NCBI RefSeq assembly: GCF_022483985.1
Contig: NZ_JAKVME010000001.1
Location: forward strand, 1,364,001 to 1,428,000
Length of the DNA stretch: 64,000 nucleotides
Source of the DNA: Acetobacter sp.
Lineage (GTDB): Bacteria > Pseudomonadota > Alphaproteobacteria > Acetobacterales > Acetobacteraceae
Reading direction: 5' to 3'
How positions within the stretch are numbered: position 1 is the stretch's first letter; every line of letters starts with the position of its first letter. The notes under the pieces are model-generated. The model made no database searches. It worked only from the letters and a program-made list of their open reading frames with translations, and was not told the DNA's origin. Made by a program: the position numbers and the translations under genes. Shown here in pieces: positions 44,211-54,106 of this stretch.

Positions 44211-44236
44211 CCATCTGGTGTTTTCCTGTCCGGATA

Positions 44237-44266
44237 GAAACGTCACACCACAGGGTGTGACGTTTC
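44237..44266. repeat. Perfect 13-bp inverted repeat in the gcd 3' region
   Basis: GAAACGTCACACC (44237-44249) and GGTGTGACGTTTC (44254-44266) pair perfectly across a 4-base loop, just past the gcd stop and before the terminator. No T run follows. A 3'-end protecting hairpin is likely. Confidence 0.6.
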
Positions 44267-44285
44267 TCCAGAATGGCTCACTTCG

Positions 44286-46658
44286 TCACGGCGCCTTTGC
44301 TTCATCTGGCAGCGCGTAGGCGATGACATAATCACCAAGCTTCGTGCCAAACGAACCATGCCCGCCCGCAGCCGTCACAATGAACTGACGTCCATTCTGC
44401 TCGTAGGTCATCGGCGTTGACTGACCACCCGCAGGCAGACGGTCTTCCCAGAGCTGCTGCCCCGTCGTCATGTCATAGGCACGGATGTAATCGTCGGCTG
44501 TGGCAGTCAGAAACGCCACGCCGCCCGCCGTCGCTATCGGCCCTCCCAGACCGGGGATGCCGACCTTGAAGCCGAACGGCAGGGGCGAACTGTCACGGGT
44601 GGTGCCGTTTCGATGCATCCAGACAATCCTGTTCGTCTTGAGATCAATGCCCGCGACATAGCCCCATCCGGGCTGTTTACAGGGTATGCCAAACGGCGAC
44701 AGGAACGGATTCAACTCGACACCAAACGGCGTGCCGTATTGTGGCTGGATGCCGATTTCTCCCCCTGAAGGACCACCGCCCTCCGCCGGAACTGCCGGGT
44801 TGCGGGGACCACGAGGCACCAACTTCGAGACAAAAGGAATGGCGATGGGGTTGGCGAAGGCGATCTGCCGGACAGGATCAACCGCCAGACCACCCCATTC
44901 GAACATGCCGAGATTGCCCGGAAACACGAGCGTTCCCTGCGTGGAAGGCGGTGTGAACGGCCCTTCATAACGTAGCGACTTGAACAGGATGCGGCAGACA
45001 AGCTGATCCAGCATGGTCGCCCCCCACATGTCCGCATCCGTCAGATTTTTCTTCGGACGGAATGTCAGTTCGGAATAAGGCTGTGTAGGGGAGAGATGGT
45101 CGCCCACCACCGCACCCTGCGGCACAGGGGTTTCCGGAGCAGGCACCACGGGCACCCCCGTACGGCGATCCAGCACGAAGATATTGCCGGTCTTGGCCGG
45201 AGCGTAGATTGCCGGAACAACAGTGCCGTCAGCCTGATGAATGTCCACAAGACTCGGCTGGGACGGAATATCCATATCCCACAGATCATGATGCACGGTC
45301 TGATAGAACCAGACCTTTTCCCCGGTGTCCGCATTCAGCGCCAGCAGACCGGACGCATAACGCTCCTGATCCGCCGAACGGTGGCCGCCCCAGATGTCAG
45401 GCGTGGAAACACCCGTCGGGATATAGATCAGGTTCAGCTTCTCGTCATAGGACGAGGTTATCCACGAGTTCGGGGAGTTGACGACATATTTATGCGTATC
45501 GGAAGGCAGCACGTTCGGATCGGGGTTGCCGGTGTCAAACGCCCAGACGAGTTGACCGGTGTGCAGGTCGAAACCGCGTGTCACACCTGACGGCTCATGT
45601 GTGGAATAATTGTCGGTCACGGCGCCCGAGATGATGACGAGCCTGCCCGTCACAACCGGCGGGGATGTCGGTTCATAGAAACCAAGCTCCCTCATCGGCA
45701 TGCCGTCGGTCAGATCAATCTCGCCGTTCCTACCGAAAGCCGAGCAGCGCGCACCGGTCTTCGCATTGATGGCGAACAGACGCCCGTCATTGGTCGGCAG
45801 GAAGATGCGGGAGGCACAATCGTCAGTAGCGTCGGTTGTTTCCGCATAGGACACGCCACGGCAGGTCATGTGCTGGAAAGTGGAATTATATCTGATCTGC
45901 GGATCGAAGACCCATTTCTGCTGTCCGGTCGCGGCATCCAGAGCGAACAGCTTCTGATGCGGAGAACAGAGATAGACCGTGTCGTTGATCTTGATCGGCG
46001 TGACCTCATCCGTGATCTCACCCGGATCGTTCGGTCCTTTCAAGTCGTGCGTACGGAACGTCCACGCCACTTTCAGATTTCTGACGTTCTGCGGAGTCAC
46101 CTGCCTGAGCGGTGAGTAGCGATCGCCGAACTGGGTGCGGCCATAGGCTCCCCAGTCAGAGTCCGCCACCTGCCCCGCGTCGCCGGGAACCACATCCGCT
46201 GTCGCCTGTGGCAGACTGCCTGCGATATCCTGAGGATCCTGCGTCAGGGCATAACCGAAGATCACGATACCGGTGACAATGCCCGCGGCCAGAGGAGCAC
46301 GGGCCGCCTGCGCGCCGCGTCCGAGGTGACGGGTGATGAACGGCAGAAGCAGCCACACCCCGAGAGGAAGGATCAGGTCGCCACGCGGCGCCAATGTCCA
46401 GAAGTCGAACCCGGCTTCAAGCACCGCCCAGATGAGCGTGGCGAAAACGATGAGCGTGTAAAGCCACAGCGCCGCTGCATTGCGCCTCCACAAAAGAAAG
46501 GCGGTCAGAAGAACCGCCACACCGCACGGCGCATAAAACAGCGACCCGCCCAGAGCGGCCAGCCACAATCCGCCACCGGCAAGAACCAGCCCCAGCAGGG
46601 CGGTCGCAAGCACAGTGACGACGAACATTCCTCCGGACCTGTCAGAACGCGTTGTCAT
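44286..46658 (-). CDS. gcd: Membrane-bound PQQ-dependent glucose dehydrogenase
   Basis: This 790-residue quinoprotein oxidises D-glucose to gluconolactone at the periplasmic face and passes electrons to ubiquinone. About five transmembrane helices occupy the first 150 residues; the rest is an eight-bladed PQQ propeller (DWGAYGRTQFGDRYSPLRQV, WVFDPQI, GHRSADQERYASGLLALNADTG). The start at ATG 46658 follows AGAGG and gives the usual membrane anchor; a longer frame to 46733 lacks support. This is a hallmark enzyme of oxidative fermentation in acetic acid bacteria. The gluconate permease at 8.2 kb could recover its product. Confidence 0.95.
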   Translation of the reverse strand: MTTRSDRSGGMFVVTVLATALLGLVLAGGGLWLAALGGSLFYAPCGVAVLLTAFLLWRRNAAALWLYTLIVFATLIWAVLEAGFDFWTLAPRGDLILPLGVWLLLPFITRHLGRGAQAARAPLAAGIVTGIVIFGYALTQDPQDIAGSLPQATADVVPGDAGQVADSDWGAYGRTQFGDRYSPLRQVTPQNVRNLKVAWTFRTHDLKGPNDPGEITDEVTPIKINDTVYLCSPHQKLFALDAATGQQKWVFDPQIRYNSTFQHMTCRGVSYAETTDATDDCASRIFLPTNDGRLFAINAKTGARCSAFGRNGEIDLTDGMPMRELGFYEPTSPPVVTGRLVIISGAVTDNYSTHEPSGVTRGFDLHTGQLVWAFDTGNPDPNVLPSDTHKYVVNSPNSWITSSYDEKLNLIYIPTGVSTPDIWGGHRSADQERYASGLLALNADTGEKVWFYQTVHHDLWDMDIPSQPSLVDIHQADGTVVPAIYAPAKTGNIFVLDRRTGVPVVPAPETPVPQGAVVGDHLSPTQPYSELTFRPKKNLTDADMWGATMLDQLVCRILFKSLRYEGPFTPPSTQGTLVFPGNLGMFEWGGLAVDPVRQIAFANPIAIPFVSKLVPRGPRNPAVPAEGGGPSGGEIGIQPQYGTPFGVELNPFLSPFGIPCKQPGWGYVAGIDLKTNRIVWMHRNGTTRDSSPLPFGFKVGIPGLGGPIATAGGVAFLTATADDYIRAYDMTTGQQLWEDRLPAGGQSTPMTYEQNGRQFIVTAAGGHGSFGTKLGDYVIAYALPDEAKAP

Positions 46659-46847
46659 GAATTCGGGACCTCTTCGATGTGCATCACACATGGCATTCAT
46701 GCACAAACAGATGAGACTGCCTCCGGTTGTCAACGAAAAGCCGAAAAACCTCAGCTGTGGGATTTGTCCGGACTTTCCCCTATAAGCGCCGCCTTACCCG
46801 TTCAGCGCTGCCCTTCCTGCCGCCTGACGCCGCATGGATTACGGCTC

Positions 46848-48176
46848 ATGTCTTCGTCTTCAGTCTCTTCTCCGGCAGTAACCACATCGTCCAGTGTCCT
46901 GTCCTTTTCGCAGATTCGCATTCTGGTTCTGGCGTCGCTTGGCGGTGCGCTGGAGTTTTATGACTTCGTGATCTTCGCGTTTCTGGCCAAGCTCATCGCA
47001 TTGCATTTCTTCCCGGCCAGTCAGGCTGCATGGCTCAGACAGACGGAAACTTTCGGACTGTTCGGCGCGGGATATCTGGCCCGGCCCCTCGGTGGGCTCA
47101 TCATGGCGCATTTCGGCGATCTTGCCGGACGCAAGAAAGTCTTCACCTTCAGCGTGCTGCTCATGGCGCTTCCCACGCTGATGATGGGCCTTCTGCCCGG
47201 CTATGAAACGCTTGGGCCGGTCGCGCCCCTGCTCCTGCTGCTCCTGAGGGTGGCTCAGGGCGCGGCCATCGGCGGCGAGGCTCCGGGCGGCTGGGTGTTC
47301 GTCGCCGAACATGCTCCGCCGGGGCGTGTGGGCCTGGCGACGGGTCTTCTCACTGGCGGGCTGACCGGTGGCATCCTGCTCGGGTCGCTGGTTATTCTGA
47401 CACTGAACGCGGCGCTTGCCCCGACTGCCGTGAGCGACTGGGGCTGGCGTATTCCTTTTATTGTCGGAGGAATCTTCGGAATTGGCGCGATGATCCTGCG
47501 CCGCTGGCTGGATGAGACGCCGGTGTTCCGTGAAATGCACCAGCGCGCCGAAACCGCCTCTTCCCTGCCCGCCGGCATTCTCCTCCGCGATCATCGCTTT
47601 TCCATCCTGTGCTCGATGCTGACCACATGGACCCTGACAGCGGCGATTGTCGTGCTGATCCTGATGATGCCGCCTTTGATGCAGACCTTGCATCATATCC
47701 CGGCTTCCGAAACCATGCTGGCGAGTCTTGTCGCCACCCTCTGCCTTACAGTTTCGGTCATTTCGGTGAGCGCCCTGACGGACAGGGTTTCCCTGAGCAT
47801 GATGGGGTTCATCTGTGGACCATTGCTCGCTGTCGGCGCCTTCGCGCTGTATGGCCTGCCAGAGCAGTTTCCACACTCCCTGCCCGTCCGGGCCGGACTT
47901 GCCGGGCTCTGCTGCGGTTTCGTGGGACTGGTCCCGGTTGGAATGTTGCGCGCCTTTCCAGCGAAAGTGCGCTTTTCGGGGGTTTCTCTCGCCTACAACA
48001 TCGCCTACGCGATTTTCGGTGGCCTGACGCCCGCCGTCATCTCCTCACTCACTCCCTACACACCACTGGCTCCCGCGATTTATGTCACGTTTGCTGCGAT
48101 GGCGGGATGCGCGGGACTATGGCTGATGTCCGGTCGACAGCAGAACCGCCTCGCCCCCCGGACCCTTTCCGCATGA
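46848..48176 (+). CDS. MFS transporter, metabolite:H+ symporter (MHS) family
   Basis: This 442-residue, 12-helix transporter opens with LASLGGALEFYDFVIFAFLA and shows GAGYLARPLGGLIMAHFGDLAGRKKVF, the standard MHS-family pattern. MHS members import organic acids, betaines or similar solutes with protons; the substrate here is unknown. The start at ATG 46848 places the conserved region near the N-terminus; the open frame extends much further upstream across the gcd promoter and is not real. It is divergent from gcd. Confidence 0.88.
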   Translation: MSSSSVSSPAVTTSSSVLSFSQIRILVLASLGGALEFYDFVIFAFLAKLIALHFFPASQAAWLRQTETFGLFGAGYLARPLGGLIMAHFGDLAGRKKVFTFSVLLMALPTLMMGLLPGYETLGPVAPLLLLLLRVAQGAAIGGEAPGGWVFVAEHAPPGRVGLATGLLTGGLTGGILLGSLVILTLNAALAPTAVSDWGWRIPFIVGGIFGIGAMILRRWLDETPVFREMHQRAETASSLPAGILLRDHRFSILCSMLTTWTLTAAIVVLILMMPPLMQTLHHIPASETMLASLVATLCLTVSVISVSALTDRVSLSMMGFICGPLLAVGAFALYGLPEQFPHSLPVRAGLAGLCCGFVGLVPVGMLRAFPAKVRFSGVSLAYNIAYAIFGGLTPAVISSLTPYTPLAPAIYVTFAAMAGCAGLWLMSGRQQNRLAPRTLSA

Positions 48177-48210
48177 AGACTGCCGGAACGGCCTGACCGT
48201 CACGACCATC

Positions 48211-48243
48211 CGGCGTCCTGTCTGTTCCTCACACAGGATGCCG
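48211..48243 (+). terminator. Hairpin after the MHS transporter gene
   Basis: CGGCGTCCTGT (48211-48221) pairs with ACAGGATGCCG (48233-48243) with one G-T pair. It lacks a T tract, so it is a weak terminator or a 3' stabilising structure. Confidence 0.45.
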
Positions 48244-48360
48244 CCCGGGTAGTATCCTTATCGGTCAGGACGAACCCGGACACAGGATTTACGTTAAACT
48301 GACACAAATATTGTGTTCTGTTTTGCCCGACAGCCCTGTTCACAGCCTTTACGGACTCCC

Positions 48361-50436
48361 ATGACCGGTCATTCCCAGTTCAGCCGCCACAGAAAACTGT
48401 TCATCGGCCTTGGCGCTCCGGTCGTGCTGATCCTTCTGCTCATCACGTTCTGGTCATGGGACTGGTTCGTGCCTCTGGTCAATCGACAGGCGACCGCGCT
48501 CCTCGGACGCAGGACCACCATTGAACATCTGCATGTCAGTGTCGGTCTCGTGCCGAAAGTGCGTGTTGACGGCGTGAAAATCGAACAGCCCGATGCTTTC
48601 GGATCAGACACGACGCCATTTTTCACGGCGGACCATCTGCTGGTCAGAATACGCCTGCTGGCGCTTTTCCACGGTCGGACGGAATTGCCCCGCATTGCGG
48701 TCGATACCCCCAGAGCGGACATTCAGCGGCGTCAGGACGGGAGCAACAATTACACGTTCACTTCCGACAACGGGAAATCCGCAGCCGACAGCAAAAAAGA
48801 CGCTGTCACCCTGCCCGACATTGAAGAGTTCGATATCCGCGACGGCCATCTGCATGTCCGGGACCAGAAGCTTCGCGCGGATATGACCGCTCAGATGCAC
48901 ACTACCCCGCCGACCTCCGACAACGACCGTGGCACGTTCATCATGGATACGACCGGACGCTATGCCGGACAGCCGATCAGCAGCCATTTCGTCGGTGGGG
49001 CGCTCCTGTCGCTCCAGAATGTCAAAACGCCCTACCCGATCAATCTGGACGTCAGGAACGGTGCCACCCGGGTAACGCTCAAGGGCAGCGTGAACAATCC
49101 GCTGGCTTTTGAAGGAACGCAGCTTGTCCTGCATCTGTCCGGTCCTGATATGTCGCTGCTCTATCCCCTGACGGGCGTGCCCATCCCACAGACTCCGTCT
49201 TACGACATTCGCGGCAAGCTGGATTATGACCAGCAGCATATCGCTTTCAAAAGCTTTACCGGCCACATGGGTTCCAGCGATCTGAGCGGCACCCTCACCG
49301 TCGATCCGCATCAGGCTGTGCCTTTTGTTGAGGCATCGCTCCGCTCACATCGCGTGGATATTCAGGATCTGGGCGGGTTTATCGGCGCGAAGCCGGGTGA
49401 CAGGACCGTCTCAGAGCAAAAGGCGGACGCCCGGAACCCGAATGTCCTGCCGGATACACCGATCAATGTGCCCCGGCTCCGCGCCGTCAACGCCCATGCC
49501 ACCTATAAAGGCGAGCACATCCAGAACAGGCAGCTTCCTCTGGATGATATCAACGCGGAATTCACCGTTCAGGACGGCGCGATTGATGTGAAGAAGCTGA
49601 ATTTCGGTGTCGGCACAGGCACACTGGCCAGCAGCGCGACATTGACGCCGGTGGATGACAGGAACTTTGCCGTCAAGGCCAAGGTGGATTTTTCCCGCAT
49701 TGATCTGGCCCATATCATCCGCACCGCCACTGGCGCTGGCGCGCAGGGGGGCGTGATCGGCGGTCGTTTCAGCCTGACATCCACCGGCAACTCGGTCGCG
49801 TCCCTCATGGCGGGCGGCAATGGCGGCCTTACTCTGGTTCTGGTGAAGGGCGGCGATATCTCGGCGCTCATTCCCGCGGCTCTCGGACTGCAACTGGGTA
49901 ACGCCGTGCTCTCGGCGCTCGGTCTTCCGTCCCGTTCTCAGGTGGAATGTTTCGTGACCGACATGCCACTGCGTAACGGCGTCGCCAGCACCCGCTCCAT
50001 GCTGCTCCGCACGGAGGACACACGCACGCTCGGTCGTGGAGACATCAATTTCCGGACCAATAAAATCGACTATTCCCTGACGACCCGTTCGACCGGCTTC
50101 ACCATCCTTTCCTTCCCGGGGGCCATCAACATCACAGGCCCCCTGAAATCGCCGACCGTGCTGCCCGGTGCGGAAGTTCTCGGTCGCGCCGCAGCATCCG
50201 CCGGGCTTGGCTTCGTGTTTCCGCCACTGGCGCTTCTGCCGACCGTGCAGTTCGGGGTGGGCAAGGGTTCGCTCTGTGAAAAGGCCCTACAGGAAGTGAA
50301 TAGCAACCCCGCTTCTGGCAAGGCTCCGGGCGGTGTGGAAGAGAATGCCGCATCCAGTGGCGCCCCGGCAGCCAGCGGCGGAAAAATGAGTCCGGCTGAG
50401 GTAAAGGCCGCTTGGAAGAAAAAGCTGAAACCTTAG
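48361..50436 (+). CDS. AsmA family protein (first copy)
   Basis: This 691-residue protein has an N-terminal membrane anchor (about 12-32, IGLGAPVVLILLLITFW) followed by a large periplasmic domain with alternating beta strands. AsmA features include LLGRRTTIEHLHVSVGLVPKV near the start and the C-terminal AsmA-2 region (LTSTGNSVASLMAGGNGGL). AsmA-like proteins bridge inner and outer membranes and are implicated in phospholipid transport and envelope integrity. ATG 48361 is chosen; an in-frame GTG at 48313 is an alternative. The stop lies inside a nested palindromic repeat. Confidence 0.88.
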   Translation: MTGHSQFSRHRKLFIGLGAPVVLILLLITFWSWDWFVPLVNRQATALLGRRTTIEHLHVSVGLVPKVRVDGVKIEQPDAFGSDTTPFFTADHLLVRIRLLALFHGRTELPRIAVDTPRADIQRRQDGSNNYTFTSDNGKSAADSKKDAVTLPDIEEFDIRDGHLHVRDQKLRADMTAQMHTTPPTSDNDRGTFIMDTTGRYAGQPISSHFVGGALLSLQNVKTPYPINLDVRNGATRVTLKGSVNNPLAFEGTQLVLHLSGPDMSLLYPLTGVPIPQTPSYDIRGKLDYDQQHIAFKSFTGHMGSSDLSGTLTVDPHQAVPFVEASLRSHRVDIQDLGGFIGAKPGDRTVSEQKADARNPNVLPDTPINVPRLRAVNAHATYKGEHIQNRQLPLDDINAEFTVQDGAIDVKKLNFGVGTGTLASSATLTPVDDRNFAVKAKVDFSRIDLAHIIRTATGAGAQGGVIGGRFSLTSTGNSVASLMAGGNGGLTLVLVKGGDISALIPAALGLQLGNAVLSALGLPSRSQVECFVTDMPLRNGVASTRSMLLRTEDTRTLGRGDINFRTNKIDYSLTTRSTGFTILSFPGAINITGPLKSPTVLPGAEVLGRAAASAGLGFVFPPLALLPTVQFGVGKGSLCEKALQEVNSNPASGKAPGGVEENAASSGAPAASGGKMSPAEVKAAWKKKLKP

Positions 50437-50540
50437 AGCAACATTCGATCAGACGGAATCGTCTGGTCCGATAAAGTTGCTCGATAAACAATGAGTTGGA
50501 ACGACATCCGTGATCCAGTCTGAACGGGTGTCGCTCTAAG
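50432..50540. repeat. Nested extragenic palindrome (REP-like element)
   Basis: An outer pair CTTAGAGC (50432-50439) / GCTCTAAG (50533-50540) encloses GAGCAAC (50436-50442) / GTTGCTC (50476-50482), which itself encloses the hairpin CAGACG-GAAT-CGTCTG (50450-50465). Similar GAGC...GATCAGACGGAATCG palindromes are dispersed in many alphaproteobacterial genomes. It separates the AsmA gene from the sugar transporter gene and may terminate or stabilise the mRNA. Confidence 0.65.
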
Positions 50541-50629
50541 AATTCATTGACTTGTCAGGATGACGGCACAAAAGGCTATCCACAGACAGGTCATGAACCT
50601 GCCGCGTCACAAGAGGTCACAACACCCCG

Positions 50630-52036
50630 ATGCCTTCTCCCATTGCGACATCCGCCCGGCAGGATGCTTCAGCGCGTGTGCGCCGCACCACGCTCTTTCT
50701 GGCTCTGGCCGCTGGTCTCGCGGGACTCATGTTCGGGCTCGATACCGGGGTCATTGCGGGAGCTCTGGGATTTATCCGCGACGAGTTCCGGACTAACGAC
50801 CGCACGACGGAATGGATCGTGTCCTCGCTCATGCTGGCGGCGGCTTTCGGCTCGGTGCTGGCGGTTTTCATTGCTGACCGGTGGGGACGCAAGGGAACCC
50901 TGCTGGTTGCAGGCGGCCTGTTCCTGAGCGGCACCGGCCTTTGCGCACTGGCGAACAGCGTCAGCATGATGATCGGCGGACGCGCCTGTCTGGGGCTGGG
51001 CGTGGGGCTGGCGGCCTTCGCCGCTCCTCTCTACATCGCCGAAATCGCCTCGCAGGACCGGCGCGGCGCGATGATCTCCTCCTACCAGTTGATGATCACC
51101 ATCGGGATTCTGCTGGCCTTCACATCCGACAGCCTGCTCACACCGGGCGGCCACTGGCGGATCATGTTCGGCGTGCTCAGTGTGCCGACGGTGCTGTTTC
51201 TTTTGATCACACTGCTTCTCCCCTATTCTCCGCGCTGGCTTCTGACCAAGGGGCGTCGTCAGGAAGCCCGTGAGGTTCTGCTGCGCGTAAGAGAGTCGGC
51301 GGAGGAAGCCGATGCCGAACTGTCACGCATCGACCAGCAGCTTGGTCGTGAGGAATCAGCCGGGGCCGCCCTGCTGATTGCAAACCGCAATTTCCGGCGC
51401 ACCTTCGCTCTTGGGATCGCCCTGCAGGTATTGCAGCAATTCTCCGGTATCAACGTGCTGATGTATTATGCCCCGACTGTCCTGCGGCATATGGGCTTCA
51501 GTTCATCGAGTTCCGTATGGTGCACGACCGCCATCGGCGTGATGAACGCACTGGCGACACTGGCGGCGGTCGCGCTCATGGACCGGTGGGGACGGCGACG
51601 TCTTCTGGGAATCAGCACGTTTTTCTCTGCTGTGGCGATGCTGGGCTTTGGCACACTGCTCTGGACCGGCGCGACTTCCATGACAGCCAGTATGGTTGCG
51701 ATGGGCTTCCTGATGCTGTTCATCGCTGCTTTCGCCGTTGGTCAGGGGCCTCTGCCATGGATCATCGGCTCTGAAATCCAGCCTCTCCGCGGACGCACAT
51801 TCGCCGTGTCCTGCTCCACTCTGGCGAGCTGGACCTCCAACTGGCTGATCAGCAACATCTTTCTCTCCAGCATGACGATGATTGGTGATTTTGGCGTCTT
51901 CTGGTGTCTGGCCGGTTTCAATATCCTGTTCTTTGTCGTGGGTCTGATGTTTGTGCCTGAAACCCGAGGCTGTTCACTGGAAGATATCGAAGAGCGTATC
52001 AATTCCGGCGTTCGGCTGCGGGATGCCGGTCAGTAA
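50630..52036 (+). CDS. Sugar porter family MFS transporter (GalP/XylE type)
   Basis: This 468-residue, 12-helix sugar:H+ symporter has clear family motifs: GLMFGLDTGVIAGAL in helix 1, ADRWGRKG in the first cytoplasmic loop, PRWLLTKGR after helix 6, QQFSGINVLMYYAP in helix 7 and PETRGCSLEDIE at the end. Hexoses such as glucose or galactose are likely substrates. It stands alone after the REP-like element. The ribosome binding site is weak (AGAGGT, rather far upstream). Confidence 0.92.
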   Translation: MPSPIATSARQDASARVRRTTLFLALAAGLAGLMFGLDTGVIAGALGFIRDEFRTNDRTTEWIVSSLMLAAAFGSVLAVFIADRWGRKGTLLVAGGLFLSGTGLCALANSVSMMIGGRACLGLGVGLAAFAAPLYIAEIASQDRRGAMISSYQLMITIGILLAFTSDSLLTPGGHWRIMFGVLSVPTVLFLLITLLLPYSPRWLLTKGRRQEAREVLLRVRESAEEADAELSRIDQQLGREESAGAALLIANRNFRRTFALGIALQVLQQFSGINVLMYYAPTVLRHMGFSSSSSVWCTTAIGVMNALATLAAVALMDRWGRRRLLGISTFFSAVAMLGFGTLLWTGATSMTASMVAMGFLMLFIAAFAVGQGPLPWIIGSEIQPLRGRTFAVSCSTLASWTSNWLISNIFLSSMTMIGDFGVFWCLAGFNILFFVVGLMFVPETRGCSLEDIEERINSGVRLRDAGQ

Positions 52037-52148
52037 GTCTGTCAAAACTCTCCGGAAACTCTCTCCCGAACACCGAACCATCCAGCCTTTTCTGAAAGAA
52101 ACAGGCAAAGCGTCAGATCGTGATGAAGCGGGCTCACCCAATCTCGCT

Positions 52149-52478
52149 TTAATGGGCGGAATTTTTTGAAAACAGGTTGATCACCAGCACACCGGCCAGA
52201 ATCAGCCCGATCCCGACCAGACCCGCTCCATCAATTTTCTGGCCCTGCACAATCCATGCGATGAACGTGACGAGCACCACCCCTACGCCAGACCAGATGG
52301 CATAGGTTGTGCCGGTAGGGATCGACTGAAGGGTGAGCGACAGGAAATAGAACGCCACGCCATATCCGATGAGTGTCACCACAGAAGGCAGAGGCCGGGT
52401 GAAACCATCAGCCGCCTTCAGACAGGACGTGGCGAGCACTTCGGCGCAGATCGCGATGATCAGCTGAAAATAAGGCAT
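52149..52478 (-). CDS. Small multidrug resistance (SMR) family efflux protein
   Basis: This 109-residue, four-helix protein has the SMR arrangement [25 protein letters not shown] with the essential glutamate in helix 1, then [12 protein letters not shown] and [24 protein letters not shown]. It would export cationic toxic compounds in exchange for protons as a dimer. The start at ATG 52478 is supported by AGGAC just upstream; the 25 extra open codons before it are not conserved-looking. It resembles EmrE-type rather than guanidinium exporters. Confidence 0.9.
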   Translation of the reverse strand: MPYFQLIIAICAEVLATSCLKAADGFTRPLPSVVTLIGYGVAFYFLSLTLQSIPTGTTYAIWSGVGVVLVTFIAWIVQGQKIDGAGLVGIGLILAGVLVINLFSKNSAH

Positions 52479-52683
52479 GAACTGTCCTGCTTCATTGATT
52501 GGGTCTGAAACAATCATGCCCGCTAGCAGGGCTGTCGGCCAGCCCCGGCGCATATCCGGTCTGCATGCGCAGGTTTACCCGATGAAGATGTTCGGTGGCT
52601 CCAGCCTGAATAACAGCGCGCCGAGGTCGCATCCAGACGCCACTCGCGCTATGAACGAACAATGAACGACAGGGAGACCAGTC

Positions 52684-54093
52684 ATGACAGCGCGGCGTGA
52701 GGTCCCGCCCGGACCGGGCGGTGATCTGTTTGGCGGCAGCGTCACAGAGTCCACAAGATCAGGAAACGGGCAGGATAACGGCGACTTTCAGGGCCGCAGG
52801 GGAGGACATGCTCCCACGCAGCCTCTTGCCGACAGGCTGCGCCCCACGACGCTTGACGACGTTGTCGGCCAGCAGCAACTGCTTGGTCCGACCGGCGCGC
52901 TGACTCTGATGCTGGAGCGTGGCTCTCTCGCCAGCCTCATTCTCTGGGGCGGTCCCGGTGTCGGCAAGACCACCATCGCCCGTCTGCTGGCCAAAGCCGC
53001 CAATCTACGCTTCGTGCAGCTCTCCGCCGTTTTTTCCGGCGTCGCCGATCTCAAAAAGGCGTTTGACGAAGCCCGTCGCTTTGCCGAATCCGGACGCGGA
53101 ACACTGCTGTTCGTCGACGAAATCCACCGCTTCAACCGCGCCCAGCAGGACGGTTTCCTGCCCGTCGTTGAAAACGGAACGGTCGTGCTGGTTGGCGCGA
53201 CCACGGAAAACCCGTCCTTCGCCCTGAATTCGGCGCTGCTGTCGCGCTGTCAGGTCATGGTGCTGCGTCGTCTGGATGATCCGGCGCTGGAAGCTCTGCT
53301 GGTCCGGGCGGAAGGAGAAACGCAGCACACCCTGCCGCTGACCGAATCCGCCCGCGCCACCCTGCGCGCCATGGCGGATGGCGATGGCCGTTACCTGCTG
53401 AACATGGTCGAGCAGATTCTCAGTCTGAAGGCGAAGAGACCTCTCGATCCGCAGGAACTGGCGCGCATTCTGGCCAAACGCGCCGTGCTGTACGACAAGG
53501 ACCGCGAAGAGCACTACAACCTCATTTCCGCGCTGCATAAGTCTCTACGCGGTTCCGATCCGGATGCGGCGCTCTACTGGTTCGCCCGGATGCTCGAAGG
53601 CGGTGAAGACCCGCGTTACATCGCCCGCCGTCTGACGCGCTTCGCGGCTGAGGATGTCGGAATGGCCGACCCGTCCGCCCTGCCCCTCGCCATTGCCGCG
53701 TGGGAAACATATGAGCGGCTGGGGTCGCCCGAGGGTGAACTGGCGCTGGCGCAGCTTGTGGTGCATCTTGGCACCGCGCCGAAATCAAACGCCGTCTACA
53801 AGGCCTATGGCGCGGCGCGACGGGCGGCGAAAGCCACGGGCAGCCTGATGCCTCCAGCCCATATTCTCAATGCGCCGACCAAGCTCATGAAAGAGATCGG
53901 CTATGGCGATGGCTATCAGTACGATCATGACACGGAAGAAAGTTTCTCTGGCCAGAACTACTTCCCGGACGGCATGAAACGGCAGAATTTCTACAACCCG
54001 AAAGGGCTCGGCTTTGAACGGGAAGTGCGTCGCAGACTGGACACATGGGCCGGAATAAGGGCAAGCCGCGCAGAAGACGGCAAGCAATCGTGA
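52684..54093 (+). CDS. rarA: Replication-associated recombination protein A (RarA/MgsA)
   Basis: This 469-residue AAA+ ATPase of the clamp-loader family acts at stalled replication forks. Walker A is GGPGVGKTT (89-97), Walker B is LLFVDEIHRF, and sensor 1 lies in LVGATTENPSFALNSALLSRC. The C-terminal tetramerisation region contains HKSLRGSDPDAALYWFARML and FSGQNYFPDGM, as expected. The first 45 residues are a flexible extension. A pseudouridine synthase gene follows after 13 bases, probably co-transcribed. Confidence 0.95.
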   Translation: MTARREVPPGPGGDLFGGSVTESTRSGNGQDNGDFQGRRGGHAPTQPLADRLRPTTLDDVVGQQQLLGPTGALTLMLERGSLASLILWGGPGVGKTTIARLLAKAANLRFVQLSAVFSGVADLKKAFDEARRFAESGRGTLLFVDEIHRFNRAQQDGFLPVVENGTVVLVGATTENPSFALNSALLSRCQVMVLRRLDDPALEALLVRAEGETQHTLPLTESARATLRAMADGDGRYLLNMVEQILSLKAKRPLDPQELARILAKRAVLYDKDREEHYNLISALHKSLRGSDPDAALYWFARMLEGGEDPRYIARRLTRFAAEDVGMADPSALPLAIAAWETYERLGSPEGELALAQLVVHLGTAPKSNAVYKAYGAARRAAKATGSLMPPAHILNAPTKLMKEIGYGDGYQYDHDTEESFSGQNYFPDGMKRQNFYNPKGLGFEREVRRRLDTWAGIRASRAEDGKQS

Positions 54094-54106
54094 GGCGCGG
54101 AAGAGT

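Noticed and set aside
46860..47876. Long minus-strand open frame opposite the MHS transporter gene
   Set aside because: Glu/Arg/Gln-rich reading of the complement of transmembrane codons; not a real protein.
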